DNA of 64,000 bases, from assembly GCA_014338405.1 (NCBI GenBank), contig JTDE01000722.1, forward strand, positions 60,034 to 124,033. Direction: 5' to 3'. Each line of letters opens with the position of its first letter. The first letter of the stretch is position 1. Shown here in pieces: positions 35,565 to 46,748 of this stretch. This stretch comes from Paragonimus skrjabini miyazakii (taxonomy: Eukaryota; Platyhelminthes; Trematoda; Plagiorchiida; Troglotrematidae). Made by a program: the position numbers and the translations under genes. The notes under the pieces are model-generated. The model had not been told where the DNA came from, did no database searches, and saw only the letters and a program-made list of their open reading frames with translations.

Positions 35565-35909
35565 TCAAGAATCAAAACATGGCAAACAGGCTCGTTTTCG
35601 GTGTGTCATCATCAGGCCAAATACAACACAATAAATAAGAAATTAGTTGTCAAGTCAGGATTTTGTGGAACCTAATACAGTGTGAATTTAATATCATCGG
35701 GGGATTACGAACATGATTACTGTAGTGCCGTGTCAAGTGTTCCAACGACGGTAGGTCATGGTAATTTCACACTGTATTTACAATGTATTCACACTGTATT
35801 AGGTTCCACAAAATCCTGACTTGACAACTAATTTCTTATCTATTATTTTGTATTTGACCTGAAGATGACACCCTGAAAACAAGCTTGTTCGCCACATTTT
35901 GACTTTTGA
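35565..35909. mobile_element. Long-TIR non-autonomous element, copy B
   Basis: Inverted repeats of about 122 nt (35565-35686 and 35788-35909) flank only about 100 nt of unique sequence. Shared inner blocks are ATTAGTTGTCAAGTCAGGAT and TTTGTGGAACCTAATACAG; the outer end resembles copy A (GCAAACAGGCTCGTTTTC on the left, GAAAACAAGCTTGTTCGCC on the right). The right repeat is preceded by a second short TTCACACTGTATT copy. There is no coding capacity. The arms are highly similar over their inner part, suggesting recent origin or gene conversion between arms. Confidence 0.85.
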
Positions 35910-37380
35910 TAAATCAATCTGTCTATAGCTATAGTTGGGTTACGTAATGTGTGACCACTTACGGAGTTCTGTAAACATTTGACCCACCGTACAACATGAG
36001 TTTATGAGCTTAAACTTCCCTTGAACGGCTTTGTTATTTTGTACCAAGAAGTCGGAAGACAAAGACACTGTTGGATTGAATCGACTCATTCACTGTACAA
36101 AACTTGTTAGCTGTGTTGCATCCCATTAAACGCTGAAATACTGTCGCGTTCTAGTTTTTGTGATGTTTCTTTTACGTATGTCGTAATTCAGTATAAGCCC
36201 ATCAAATATCAAAATCACTGCCAATCGATAGATAAATGGAACATAAGCGGTAATGTACATCTGGTTGGATGGCAATGCGTTTGCCTGATGCCAAATAAAT
36301 TCGAGATGTATAAAAATACTTGTATGGAAAAACAAATATAACATTTCATTTTAGAGCTCTTCAGTATTCTGTTTCACACTGAGGGATTTGTATAAGTACC
36401 AAACAAGTGGGCGCCCATCCATTAAACCTCTCTGATTTTTATGAATGAAAACTTCAGTGTATGCATAGGTTTTACTTACATGTTCACACCAATGCACACT
36501 GTTTGTCTACGTACCAAGGCACGATGTAGGGAGTGATATCGTGTGCGTCTACTGAAAGTAATAAAATCAAATTTTCTTTTTCAATTTGTGAGACGACATT
36601 TTAAACTCATCCACAATTTCAGTAGTATACAGCTATTACTGAACTTCAACTACTAGGTTTCCTATTTAAGTACCAAAATAAATTATTTATACTGTAGACA
36701 AATTATAAAATGCTAAAGAATAAAATAAACTATGACGATCGATATTATTAGCAGCCTTGAAGACCAAAACCTCGATGATAAATTTTCTAAGCTGGCTTTA
36801 CAAATTGATATGTTGTTATTAAGCATGATCGTTTTGTTTGACTATTGAGCTGTGTAAATGGGTAATGTTGTTTTTAGCTAAGATTATTCTAGTGTTCGAA
36901 TCCAAACTGAGATCATGTTTTTATTTGCAAGATCTCACATCAAAAACTGAAGTTATAGTAACACTTTAATCATTAAATTGAGCAATAGTTTACCAAACGT
37001 TTGACGAACTTAATCCCGCTAATTGAGGCAATAGTGATGGTCAGTAGAACGGACCTCTTCGAATTAACGTCACTGACCAAACATTCTCCATCACAATCCG
37101 GAAGCCACCTTTTCACGCAATTCCCAAAAGGAGATAAATGACTGATATTCTGTAGATACTTTACTCTACCGTTTGTGTGATTACTAGCATTGACTAATTA
37201 AACGAGTACATATGCACTTCACTTCAGAACAGACCCGAATGTATAGAATGTGGACATCAGCTGGACTCGTAAAAGCGACAAGAACAGACTTGTCTGATGT
37301 GGCATGTGTTCTACCATTTGAGATATAAAGCCATGCCATTAACTCTGAGCTTTCACTAAGGCTTCCATGAAGTGGCTTCA
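35910..37380. other. No recognised gene
   Basis: AT-rich, with short frames only (36126-36344 minus, and 37184-37426 minus, which runs into the next repeat). Nothing recognised. Confidence 0.45.
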
Positions 37381-37900
37381 CTGATAAATTGTAGCGAAAA
37401 GGCGTCCAATAAAGCACAATCTTCACTGTCCAACACGCTAGATCCCATGCTACGCGCGCGCTCGCGTTTATGAGTCAGCATTCCAGTTTGCAACACTCCC
37501 AGGTTTCCGTTCGCGCGTCGTGTGCACTGCTACCCGGTTTAGGTGTGTGATTCGCGCCTTATACCCGGGGGTTTTCTGCCTGCCACTTCTCGTCCGTTGA
37601 TCCGATTTCGTTGATCGATGGCTTGTCCGGTTGCTTGTGTTGTCCACCGTCTATCTACTGCAGGCATTGAACATACTCTACAGCCGTGTCGAGATATGCC
37701 TGAGAGTATTGGAATACCCACGCCTTCAATTTGGTCGTTCAATCTATTTCGGCTGCCACGTCTCGCCCGTTGGTCCGATCCGGTCGAGCGATGACTCATC
37801 CGGTCGCCCACGCTGTTCTCCATCCGCTCACCGTGGGTTTTTGAACGCACCTCCTCCTGTGTTGGGGTATTCTGCCGAGAGTTGGAATGCTCGCACTTCT
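37381..37900 (+). repeat. GC-rich composite repeat, copy 1 (LTR-like)
   Basis: Starts with GTAGCGAAAAGGCGTCCAAT and AATAAAGCACA, continues with the distinctive GCGCGCGCTCGCGTTTATGAG and a CGTGTGCACT block, then holds two tandem units with a period of 173 bp (CTCGTCCGTTGATCCGAT near 37589, CTCGCCCGTTGGTCCGAT near 37762). Copies occur at 53265-53800 (minus) and 59781-60115 (plus). The paired AATAAA signals near one end and the sharp change in base composition suggest an LTR or other retroelement end, but no TG...CA ends, primer-binding site or coding partner was found. Long frames inside it are incidental. Confidence 0.75.
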
Positions 37901-38583
37901 TGCCTGACAGTCCCCCACAAAATACCTACCTCTTTAAAACTACTCCATTTTCAATTTTGCCGATTCGTTCATACCCATATACATATTCCGAAACTGACTG
38001 TTTTAGCCATATATCTACATAACCATTGTGCTCTCAGAAATTCACCTCTAATAATTCTTGACGTATACAACGGACGATAAACTGTAAAGCTATGGGCTAC
38101 CTTAGCTAGGAAGTGGAGGTGATATTCAGTCGTCAATTATATCGCCCAGCAATTAGCGATATCAGTGATTCTTAAGTTTACGAACAGAGTTAAACCGTCT
38201 GTTGGGAATAGGGGTATCGTTTCTGGCATTACATTAAAACCCACTCACCTGGGTGGTGGAAATGAATGTCATCATACAACTTCAACCAGCGTTTAAGACA
38301 TTTACTTTTGTCAGGACAAAAGATTGTGGGAAGGTACTGGTTGAAAAACTAACTTTTCTTGTCGTGAGTGTGATAATAACGCAAGCATATTTTGCTAAAA
38401 TGGGCTTTCGTTTTCCCGACTGCGGATTTCAAACACTCATCCTTAGACGCCACCCACTTCCCAGGTTCGTCCCGTTAGTATACTCATGTTGTCCCTAGGT
38501 TGTTCGGATTACAGGCTTCAAGGTAGCATTGTTAATGTGATCAGCCGCCTCCATAGCTTTTCTAATTTTCATACTTTGAGCGA
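37901..38583. other. No feature recognised
   Basis: Short frames only, one at 38253-38498 plus, without motif. Confidence 0.4.
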
Positions 38584-38680
38584 TGAAAGGGGCCGGCTGG
38601 AAAGCCAGTGGGAATGCGACAGCTGCGATCAGTTGTGGGTGACGTTCAAGTCACATGAAAATCAACATCCTCATACTCAC
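38584..38680 (+). repeat. tRNA-derived hammerhead SINE, 3' tail fragment
   Basis: Begins at GAAAGGGGCCGGCTGG and runs through GCGACAGCTGCGATCAGTTG and TGGGTGACGTTC, matching the element 3' of the ribozyme. The tRNA-like part and ribozyme are absent. Confidence 0.75.
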
Positions 38681-40727
38681 CAACTGAATGTTATCAAGCC
38701 GATATAGCATGAGTAGTTAGTTGAGAGAGAAAAACAAATCGCTTTTATTATGCGCAGATCACTCAATCAGCACGTGGTATTGCTACGTAAAACTTCATTC
38801 TGTCGGTGGCTCCCATGACAAACAGCGAGGCAAAGAGCGGGGTGGCGTAAGCTCGATTCACAGAGATCAGCCATGTATATTGTACACAAACAATCATGAC
38901 ACACTTATATGAATATTCACGGAAGTGTCAGTTCAGTTGGACTGGGGGAAAAACAAGTTATTTGTTGCCATTTACCCTGGGCAACCTGACCTTTAATGAA
39001 TACCAGTCAGTTATCCGAATGCATTTTTGTACGCGGTTATGTGTATCACCTTCATTGATTCTTCCGAGATGAAACAACATCCCTAAGCACTGCATATTAA
39101 CAGACAAAGGCTGATAATCTGACAGTAGACAGACATAGAAGGTTGACTGGCAGTTTGTGATTTCATCGCAATCACGTGACCATAAAGAATATAGGATGAC
39201 CAGTTTACTGAACGTAAAATCCACCTAGAACACAGATAATGGAAGTTCAGTTCACGATTATATATACGAGATCAAATAGAAGGATCTTAATTTGGGCAAA
39301 TCCAGAAGCACAACGAATGTACATGTTTTTGCAGGCAGCAAGTTGGGTCTAACATTTATGAAGTGCGGGTTGACTTGTTGTAATCTAACTGGGGTGGCGA
39401 TTTAATCCTGAACATGTCGTATGATTCACTATGTGTATTGCTGATACAGTGTCCGCTATAACTGTCGTTGAATAGTAACCACATTTCAAACCATTACCAT
39501 GAACAGAGTTGCGATTATCAAAGAGGCAGCTAACGATTCACTCTGTGTTAGTGTGACAGAACGATGGGGCTCTGGATGGCAAAATAACAATTGCCCATTA
39601 TTCAGGGTGACTGAAGTTCTATGTATGTACGGCAAGAAACCTGCATGAACAGAAGTGAACTGATAATAAGAAACAAGGAGAGACTTACTGTAGTACTGTT
39701 AAAGTTTCTCTGTTTCTTTGGATTTTGGCGGCCTCACTGATTTTTACAAGAGATTAATGTTAAATTTCATTGTGGAAGGATGATCGCGTCATTCTAATTG
39801 AATGGCCGAATTAACCCTATTGTTTAACTAGTGTTTTACTTGACAAAAGCGCCATTTAATCTTTCTGTAAACATTATGGCTGCAATGTAACTGTATGTGG
39901 GCTTTCGACTTCTGTGTTCGCTCCACTTAACTGAAAACACGACAAGGTGGGTTCAGCAAGTTATCAAGACATGCAATAACAGTCCAGACTATATTTCCTC
40001 AGCATATTCGTTCTACACTTGAACGGGTCAGTTCGACCTTAATCGTCACTGGACATTTTTCACGAACCGCCGGTCAAAACGGGATAGTCGACTCAGCCGT
40101 CACAAAATATCATACCAGAACCGTCAGCCAAGTTCACAGACAGTCCGTCCGTTATATTTCATTTTGGTTCGTATGGGGTTATTAATCCGTACGGCACTTT
40201 TGGTGTGCGCGCCGTTCCTGTGCAGTTTTTGTGCGCATGTTCCTTCTGAACGTAGGGTAGTTTCTGATCTGGCAAAGGAACGTATGTTTCAGGCTTATCA
40301 AGAGCTATAACTGAATACGTTGACAAAGCAGCGAAAGCCTTGCACACGTACACTTATGGGGCCCACACACATTGCAGTCACATTCAACTGATCTCTCTTT
40401 GCGCCTATCCGACAACTCAACTCAGATCTCGGCAATATTAACTAGTAAGCACATTCGTAGGAATTGAACAACCGCCAACCATTTTGTTCATTGTGTTGTT
40501 AGCGTTATTTGGGCACATTAAATCAGCCCACCCTGTTAAACTAGTTTTCCTTCCCAAATAACCAATTTCCCATAAAGTCCAGTGTGCATTGATTATGAGA
40601 AGAACGGGTGTACATATTGCATACACAACCCCACTTTTCCAATCATCAACTGATATACTTAATAATTCTAGACGCAATGGAAAATAACAGGGATTTGGCA
40701 TTACATAAGATGGGTATCATTCACATT
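38681..40727. other. No recognised gene
   Basis: Short frames, including 40159-40353 and 40438-40701 minus, neither with a recognisable motif. No repeat-family member was seen. Confidence 0.4.
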
Positions 40728-40800
40728 CGATCGCGGCAGCCACATTCCCGTAGACTTATTAGTTAGCTGCTTTCGGGTTTCACTCTTATTAGCATTCCTT
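40728..40800 (-). repeat. tRNA-derived hammerhead SINE, inverted 3' fragment
   Basis: Minus-strand tail and part of the ribozyme region: TGGCTGCCGCGAT, TAAGTCTACGGGAATG and AATAAGAGTGAAAC are recognisable, but the stem III / cleavage-site part is deleted. It lies head-to-head with the copy that begins at 40818. Confidence 0.65.
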
Positions 40801-40817
40801 AATAGAGCATATTGTTG

Positions 40818-41225
40818 TGGCAGCCGCGATAAATTGTGAGCAATGTCAAACTTATATGAACCAAATTCTCACCTCTTTTCGGTATTTAGAATATCGTTTC
40901 TATTTGGAGGGAAGTACTGGTAATAGATTAATTGATTGAGGTTGATAGGACATATACTCGAGGCGATCGGGCAACCTGAGCATTGCTCACAAAAGAATGT
41001 GATTTATCATTCACATGTGATCATTCTGTTGCACCTAGCGCGAGGTCAGTGGCGCAGTGGTCAACAAGGGTGGTTTGTGATAGTATGTTCGGAGTTCTAC
41101 TCTCAGACGTTACAAGAATATACACTACTGACTAGTTCTAACAGGAGCAGAACTCGAGTCTAGTGTTTCCTTTTGAAAGGGGCCGATTGGAGACTCTATG
41201 GAAGTGTGACAGCTGCGATGAAAAC
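40818..41225 (+). repeat. tRNA-derived hammerhead SINE, unit preceded by a tail (dimer-like)
   Basis: Starts with tail sequence (TGTGGCAGCCGCGAT near 40825, then GAGCAATGTCAAACTT), then the upstream region (GGCGATCGGGCAACCTGAG near 40972), A box TGGCGCAGTGG (41050-41060), B-box region GTTCTACTCTC (about 41094), a damaged hammerhead (41122-41166) and tail again (GTGACAGCTGCGAT near 41207). The tail-to-tail distance of about 380 nt is the likely unit length and implies a former head-to-tail dimer. In the ribozyme, stem I ACACTA/TAGTGT is perfectly paired with a compensatory change, but the core reads CTGACTA and the GAAA is rearranged. Confidence 0.75.
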
Positions 41226-42220
41226 CAAACACGTTGGGTGCAATTTACGTTTCTGCAAACTCATCAGATCAGTTAGGCTACGTGTAAAACGGCGTTTTCC
41301 GTACGAATAGCTTCTAGATACTCTCGCTTTCGTTAATACCGTTTCTATCTGTCTTATAGTTACTTCACATTACCAAAACCTACAGATGTGTACAAAATTG
41401 TTTCATTTCGGTTTCAATTCAAAACGGAATTATTGGAAACTTGCACATATAACGTTCTACAACAAAACGTTAGTTTCACGAACATGCTCTATTCTGTGTT
41501 TGCTACCTACAGTTGATCGTATTTTATTAAGGAAGTATCAATGGCTGTTAAGTTCTATTTGTGTTCTTGGAATGATTGATTCAAAAACATCGTGATCTTT
41601 CCCTACTCCCAAAGTTCCCACACGTTATGCAAGTTTACATATTAATGGACTGATGTAAACTGGACATACTGATGTCACTCTTTTTAGAGACAGAAACAGA
41701 AATGTTGTAAATGTTCGGGTGTCCATTGATTGATTACATTCGCCCAAATAGCTATGTTTGGTGAATATGTGGAAGGAAATTTGAATAAAACGTTTTCAAT
41801 TTCATCCGATGATCAAAACCAATTTCATAATGCGTTCATCAACCGAGTTCATCGAAGGAATGTGTAGATTTGACGGCACGCACTTGGTCTGTTTGTCCAG
41901 AATAGCCAGCAACAATAATGGAAATTGGAAAACACGAGTTTGTGTATGCCCTCACGAACCGCTGGAGATGTACCACTTACGGAATCACTCGTACACAGAA
42001 GGTTGAAGTCAAAGATGTGAGCAAACAAAAATATTTCCGTTACTATAAATTCTTCTCCCGAAGAAAAATATGACATCAGCAGTGGGATATTAGCCATGAA
42101 AGCAGGTAATTGATGCAAAATCAGATAACTAAGGAGTAGAACGCAATGAGTTAATTCTTCGGAAAGTTGAAATTGTATAAGGCCTTACCAGTCTCCTCGG
42201 CTACGAACAAACAGCCTACA
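41226..42220. other. No recognised gene
   Basis: Short frames only (41386-41595 plus, 41849-42118 minus). Nothing recognised. Confidence 0.4.
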
Positions 42221-42224
42221 TCTG

Positions 42225-42560
42225 TCACATCCCACTGTTTATACAAATATTTATGTGGTTGCATTATGAGCTAGATGGGGAGGACAAACTGACAGCTATC
42301 TCATATCAAGCAGTATGTTCCTCACTGGCTGGAAACACAACTAGAAACGCCAGGCGTGTGCATAGAGGCCGACGGACGGCATCCAGCATCATCAATAGCG
42401 AAACAAATAATCCAACCAAAAGACAGAGTCAAGGTATGTGACGCATTCTCGGTGATTTTTCGAAGTCACCGGAAACGTATCCACCAGTTTGCTGTGGCTT
42501 TTGCTATCAGACGTCCTAATTTGTGTTCACGTTGCGGCTGCCCTGGTAGTCAATATCCCC
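42225..42560 (+). pseudogene. PLE GIY-YIG endonuclease fragment
   Basis: The frame from about 42238 reads LYKYLCGCIMS, a stop, MGRTN, a stop, QLSHIKQYVPHWLETQLETPG, so the YIGRT core has become IMS-stop-MGRT. Then DGRHPASSIAKQIIQPKDRVK and DAFSVIFRSHRKRIHQFAVA follow in another frame. This matches the last 110 residues of the PLE endonuclease. The catalytic glutamate of the FAEA block is changed (FAVA). It is dead by two stops, at least one frameshift and loss of this residue. Confidence 0.82.
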
Positions 42561-42984
42561 GTTTGTTTAATCTTCATTTCCGTGTCTATCTGTCTAATCC
42601 CTTAAGCCATTATTTCCACTCTAACGAACCTTATCTTATTGTGTGATCAGAATGTACAAAATGTTACTCCGGAGAACATCACATGATTTACGTCTTCTCA
42701 TTGTCTTACTGAAACAAATTAGATAATATAGTATAACACAATTGATCGAAAGTCACAAACATGCTTATTCGTAAAAGGATGTTGAAGGTTTCACGTAACC
42801 ATCTGTGGTCCATAAAAGTGGAAGAACATACTTCAAATAATTTTCTAGTGCCTAAAGCACTGAAGTTTCCATTAGTTAACATTTACTCCGAAGTAGTTAT
42901 CACATTTTTGACCCCATTTATCTCTTCCCCAAGCAGTCGGGCCAGCGCAGATATGATGCACTCTGAATATAACTGTAATCCGGA
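42561..42984. other. No recognised gene
   Basis: A 79-codon plus frame (42761-43000) without motif runs into the SINE copy that follows. Confidence 0.35.
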
Positions 42985-43180
42985 TGCTCCGAAGTTATAA
43001 ATAGTACACATCCTTGCTATGAGCGAGAGTCAAACTTTTACCATGCTTTCATGACACAACTCTGCTGATCACTGCGCCTTTCATCTTAACAAAGAACGAC
43101 TGAATCATCCTATCAAAACGCTCAGTCACATTTACTTACATGTAATGCTCAGCTTGCCTGATCAAATTGAGAGTAGACAC
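42985..43180 (-). repeat. tRNA-derived hammerhead SINE, 5' half
   Basis: Minus-strand upstream region (ACTGTGTCTACTCTCAATTT near 43165), A-box region AAGGCGCAGTGATCA (near 43070) and B-box region GTTTGACTCTCGC (near 43035) are clear. The copy breaks off after the first strand of stem I (GTACTA), so the ribozyme is absent. Confidence 0.7.
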
Positions 43181-44110
43181 AGTAACTATCCTCTGCTATG
43201 ACGTTCTATCAAACTGAATGCACAGAACTCACCAAACTATTTGACGAGAAAAATATGTAATTGGATCTAATACGTTTTTCAGACCATCGGGCACGAAAAG
43301 CCAAAGTGACGTAACAAAATATGACCTGGTAATAAACTGTTCAAACGATAATTGACGAGTGATCACATACAACTTTGAACAACGCCATCAAGAACATAAA
43401 AATCATTCAATAATTTTTATACAGCAAATAGATCGCTGTGTAATCATCGCCATTTTTAAGGGGAGTGACGATTAGCAGTACTTACACCCACGACCTAATA
43501 ATACACTTCTCGGTGTTCCACAGAAACTCCCACAATCATACAACTTTGACTTTAGATGTTTAACTAAATCACGTCAAAAATAGCATGCGATTTGGATTTT
43601 TTGAAATCAGTTCAAGGTTCAGCATATGAACCCATGAAGTCCATTTATCAAGCATGACATTCACATAGATCAGATCATGAAAGTATGAAGATAATTTCGG
43701 TTACTACGAAAAGCTACTGTCCAAAGAAATACATAGGTTTGCTTAGATAGACAAACACTGCTGGACGGGTGAGTAGTTTCAGGCAGTCAGCAAAAGTTGA
43801 TTAACCTGGTGAACTCAAAAATGCGACTGATAAATAAACGAGTTTGGAGGTCAAAACATGCAATCCGAAGATTTTCAGATGGTACACTTCCACTATTGGA
43901 GAAAAGTAAAAAGGGATAGTCAGACTTATTCTGAACAAGTTGAACACTCACGTTTTGCCCAACATCTTACGCTACAGCAGACTATCAGACCGTTGAAACA
44001 CGTTTATGCGATTTTATAAAACTCACTCAAACGATGCTCAAACATAACTGAACATCACTCAGAATTCATCAGAGACTTCACTTCTCCAAAACTTTTCACC
44101 CAGTGATTTT
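43181..44110. other. No recognised gene
   Basis: AT-rich with short frames. It may include decayed downstream pol sequence of the retrotransposon fragment at 44113-44840 (minus), but no RT motif could be read. Confidence 0.35.
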
Positions 44111-44112
44111 TT

Positions 44113-44840
44113 TCATGGAAACATCAGATGAGTTGTCTCGAAGCTTTTACTTCCTTCTGACACCAAGAATCGTACTGGAATCAGGTCATTTTTATGGCTA
44201 ACTACCATTAAATCAGTCTCACCTATCAAGTTCAAACGACGACCATTAACTGCACTCATTTCCATCGTTGTTGATCTCAGCTGAGCATCAGCAGCGATGC
44301 GATCTAGTAGTGATTTTGAAATAATGGATTCGCTACTTCCTGTGTTCACAATGAATTCATACGTACAACCTGAATTGAACTTGAGACATCTGTGAATATA
44401 CTACGCAGCCATGGATTCCAGTTGCAATGAAAAGACAGTAGTAAGTGGCACTACAACGTTTGTCTCTTTACCTTGACTCAGGTAGCATTTCTGACCTATG
44501 CGTACCTTCTTAATATGACCAGATTTGCCATATAAATGGCATAGTGCATTACAAAATTGGCAAGATAACCGTAGGTGTAACTAACTGCACGAGAAACACT
44601 TGTTTACTTTCTTTGGGCCGGGATTGTTGACGGGTATTTGAGGAGGCCGTGTAAACCTGCTCACTGTTTGACTTCTGGTGGAAGTCAGCCTTCTGGTCTT
44701 CTGTAATAGTAGAACGTTCGAATCAGCAATGGCAATATTGTCTTCATCTTTCTTCTAGTAGATTTTTCGGGCTTCTTGAAAAGTCATACATTGTTTGACC
44801 AGCAATATCCGCTGAAGATCAGTGTCATATAATCATATAG
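44113..44840 (-). pseudogene. LTR-retrotransposon gag end (zinc knuckle) and aspartic protease
   Basis: On the minus strand, about 44620-44500 reads KCFSCS, a stop, LHLR..., then CHLYGKSGHIKK, a damaged pair of CCHC-type knuckles of a Gag nucleocapsid. The frame from 44349 down to 44113 is a retropepsin start: NTGSSESIISKSLLDRI (active-site DTG changed to NTG), then SAVNGRRLNLIGETDLMV and IPVRFLVSE. This order is that of Ty3/Gypsy-type Gag-Pol elements, which are common in trematodes. RT, RNase H, integrase and LTRs were not found. The loss of the catalytic Asp and a stop in the knuckle show it is inactive. Confidence 0.75.
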
Positions 44841-45860
44841 TAATGCAGATGGTGAGATCACTTATGAACAATGTTCGCTTTATGCTGAACCAATTCGTGT
44901 ACGACGTATAAGTAATTTTGAGGCATTTTCCTCAATTCGATTCTTTAAGCGTGAAAAAATTCCATTACGTTCAATCATAAAATAATCCTGGGTTTCACTC
45001 CTATACACTCTTTACAGGTTGGTGGGAATTTGTAATGTATACTTTTGTGTAAAAATGTAATTTAACAACCTTCAACTGTTAATGAGGGAAATCAATGTTA
45101 TCTCCGATGGTCTGGAGCCCATTCACAGATATGAGCTTCAGTGAGCTTGTCTAAGTGGATAATACAAAACGTTTCACTACATACTACAGCATCTTGACGA
45201 TATCTCATTGTCATACACCAGGTCATGTATGTCAAAAGGTGTTACGACACAGAGAGGAAAGGATCCCACAAATTTACCTACTGTCGAAGATATATCACTC
45301 CTGCTTCTGGGATGATACACGTGGGATCGTTCAGTCTGTAGGCCAGAGACAAGCACAACCGGAAACTTTAGGAAAACACATGCAATGCAAATGAACAGAG
45401 ATTCCATGATGAATGGCCTAATGGTTAAGATGAGGTTTGCTCCATGATGAATACAATGTTGCATAAGTTTAGCCACGATCTATTTCCTAGCCAAAGCCAT
45501 AAGGAAACTTTCACAGGGGGAATAAATATTGCTTAATAACCGCCTCCGAAGGACAATCTTTCAAGGCGAAAGTAGACTTCTGATGTGGTTGTTTTTCAAA
45601 TTTTTCTCCGGAACTTTTCAGAAACATAAACAATCCTGTTCTGTTGTGATATTCAGAGTAAATTTGTGAATACACATCTCAGACCGGAATCGATTATGAA
45701 GTAGGAATACTGATATTACAAAAGATTCTGTTGAGATTTCCTTTCCATACACATCTGTTATCCAACAATATGCTGTCATATCAGTATATCCATTCTATTT
45801 CTGTTAACTATTGTATCGACCACGACCATGGTCGCCTGGCAACTAAACCGATTCTCTTTT
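44841..45860. other. No recognised gene; possible upstream gag remnants or exon
   Basis: Minus frames near 44880-44960 may be eroded gag. On the plus strand near 45660-45710 a TTCAG acceptor-like site, an open stretch and a GAA|GTAGGA donor-like site could be one more exon of the gene at 45864, but its phase does not fit the following exons. Confidence 0.3.
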
Positions 45861-45863
45861 CAG

Positions 45864-46748
45864 AAAATGGAATGTTTGCGGTATTCTGTCCATTCTTTTT
45901 ATCAGCTTTGTTGGTGTTTTGCATCATTGTTCGTAATCCAACCTGAATTTTGTTTTTTATCCTTGTTCTTTCTAGAATGCACTAACATACACTCGTATAC
46001 TGAAATGTCCTTTGTATTATGTTTTATATATCTTTACACTGAATATATGGTGTGTGAGTGGAACCACAAGTGGTGCAGTGCAGGCCACTTACAGTGGTGG
46101 TTGAATGCAGGCGTCCTTTGACTTTGGTCATTTTGACAGTGCTGCCAACCATGTCGACAGACGGACGATGACGTGATGCGATCTCCAGTTGGACGACAAG
46201 TTTTCGTTATCTCCGTACAAAATCCCCGTCGAGTATCGATTTAATCCACCTCTGAACGGTATGGGCACTGCCGGCGGTATACGGATAATATTTTTATCGT
46301 CATCTGCTCTGACACCACTGGGGACCTTTGGTCGTGTCAACGAATCTGTTGGTTTCATCCGGCAGAAGGTGGTAGGTAGTTAAATCTCTTTCTCTGTTTT
46401 TCATTCAAAGCAGTTTATCCGAGCTGACAAGTTAGTCCGAGTCTCTCAATCTGTTCCTTATCGAGATTTTGTTTTCGCCCATGGAAAGGTACCAATGTGA
46501 GAAACTCTGTTTTTACCTGCTCTGCTATCTGTGTGAATAACCCTTACCTTAAATGTTTTTGTTAGACACTTAGAGGTTACTTTCAGGAGCAACTAGACAT
46601 GATCATTTCATGTTTCCGATGTTTTATCAAAGTTCGGAGGCTTTTATCCATGTCTAATGCTTTACCTCTCACTTCATTCCCCACCAGCTGGTCAGTCGTT
46701 TTATTAAAACTTGCGTGTTTTCCACTGGATATATTCCTCACCTGTTGA
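45864..46748 (+). CDS. Candidate multi-exon host gene, phase-0 exon chain
   Basis: Five plus-strand blocks are open in one reading and separated by splice-like signals. Exon a 45864-45932 lies between a TTCTCTTTTCAG acceptor and a GTAATCC donor. Intron 43 nt ending CTTTCTAG. Exon b 45976-46053, donor GTGAGT. Intron to TCTCCAG. Exon c 46189-46368. Intron 45 nt, rich in CTTTCTCTG and ending AAAGCAG. Exon d 46414-46488. Intron 77 nt ending GTTAG. Exon e 46566 to a TGA at 46746-46748, or less. Exons a to d are all multiples of three (69, 78, 180, 75). The product has a hydrophobic stretch (PLYYVLYIFTLNIW) and the segments VGFIRQK, FIRADKLVRVSQSVPYRDFV and TLRGYFQEQLDM. No family is recognised. 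The a-b part is less certain than c-d-e. Confidence 0.45.

Noticed and set aside
37539..38080. Open frames of 103 and 149 codons on opposite strands
   Set aside because: They lie mostly in the GC-rich composite repeat and correspond to frames in its other copies (53217-53664, 59856-60115). Low stop-codon density from base composition explains them.
41238..41262. Minus-strand CTGATGA...GAAAC near the end of a SINE copy
   Set aside because: The seven intervening bases cannot make a paired stem II, and no GUC plus stem I partner follows.
44113..44170. CAGATGAG...CTCGAAGC as a hammerhead-like motif
   Set aside because: It lies within the readable retropepsin frame, the core has substitutions (CAGATGA, GAAG), and no stem I exists.
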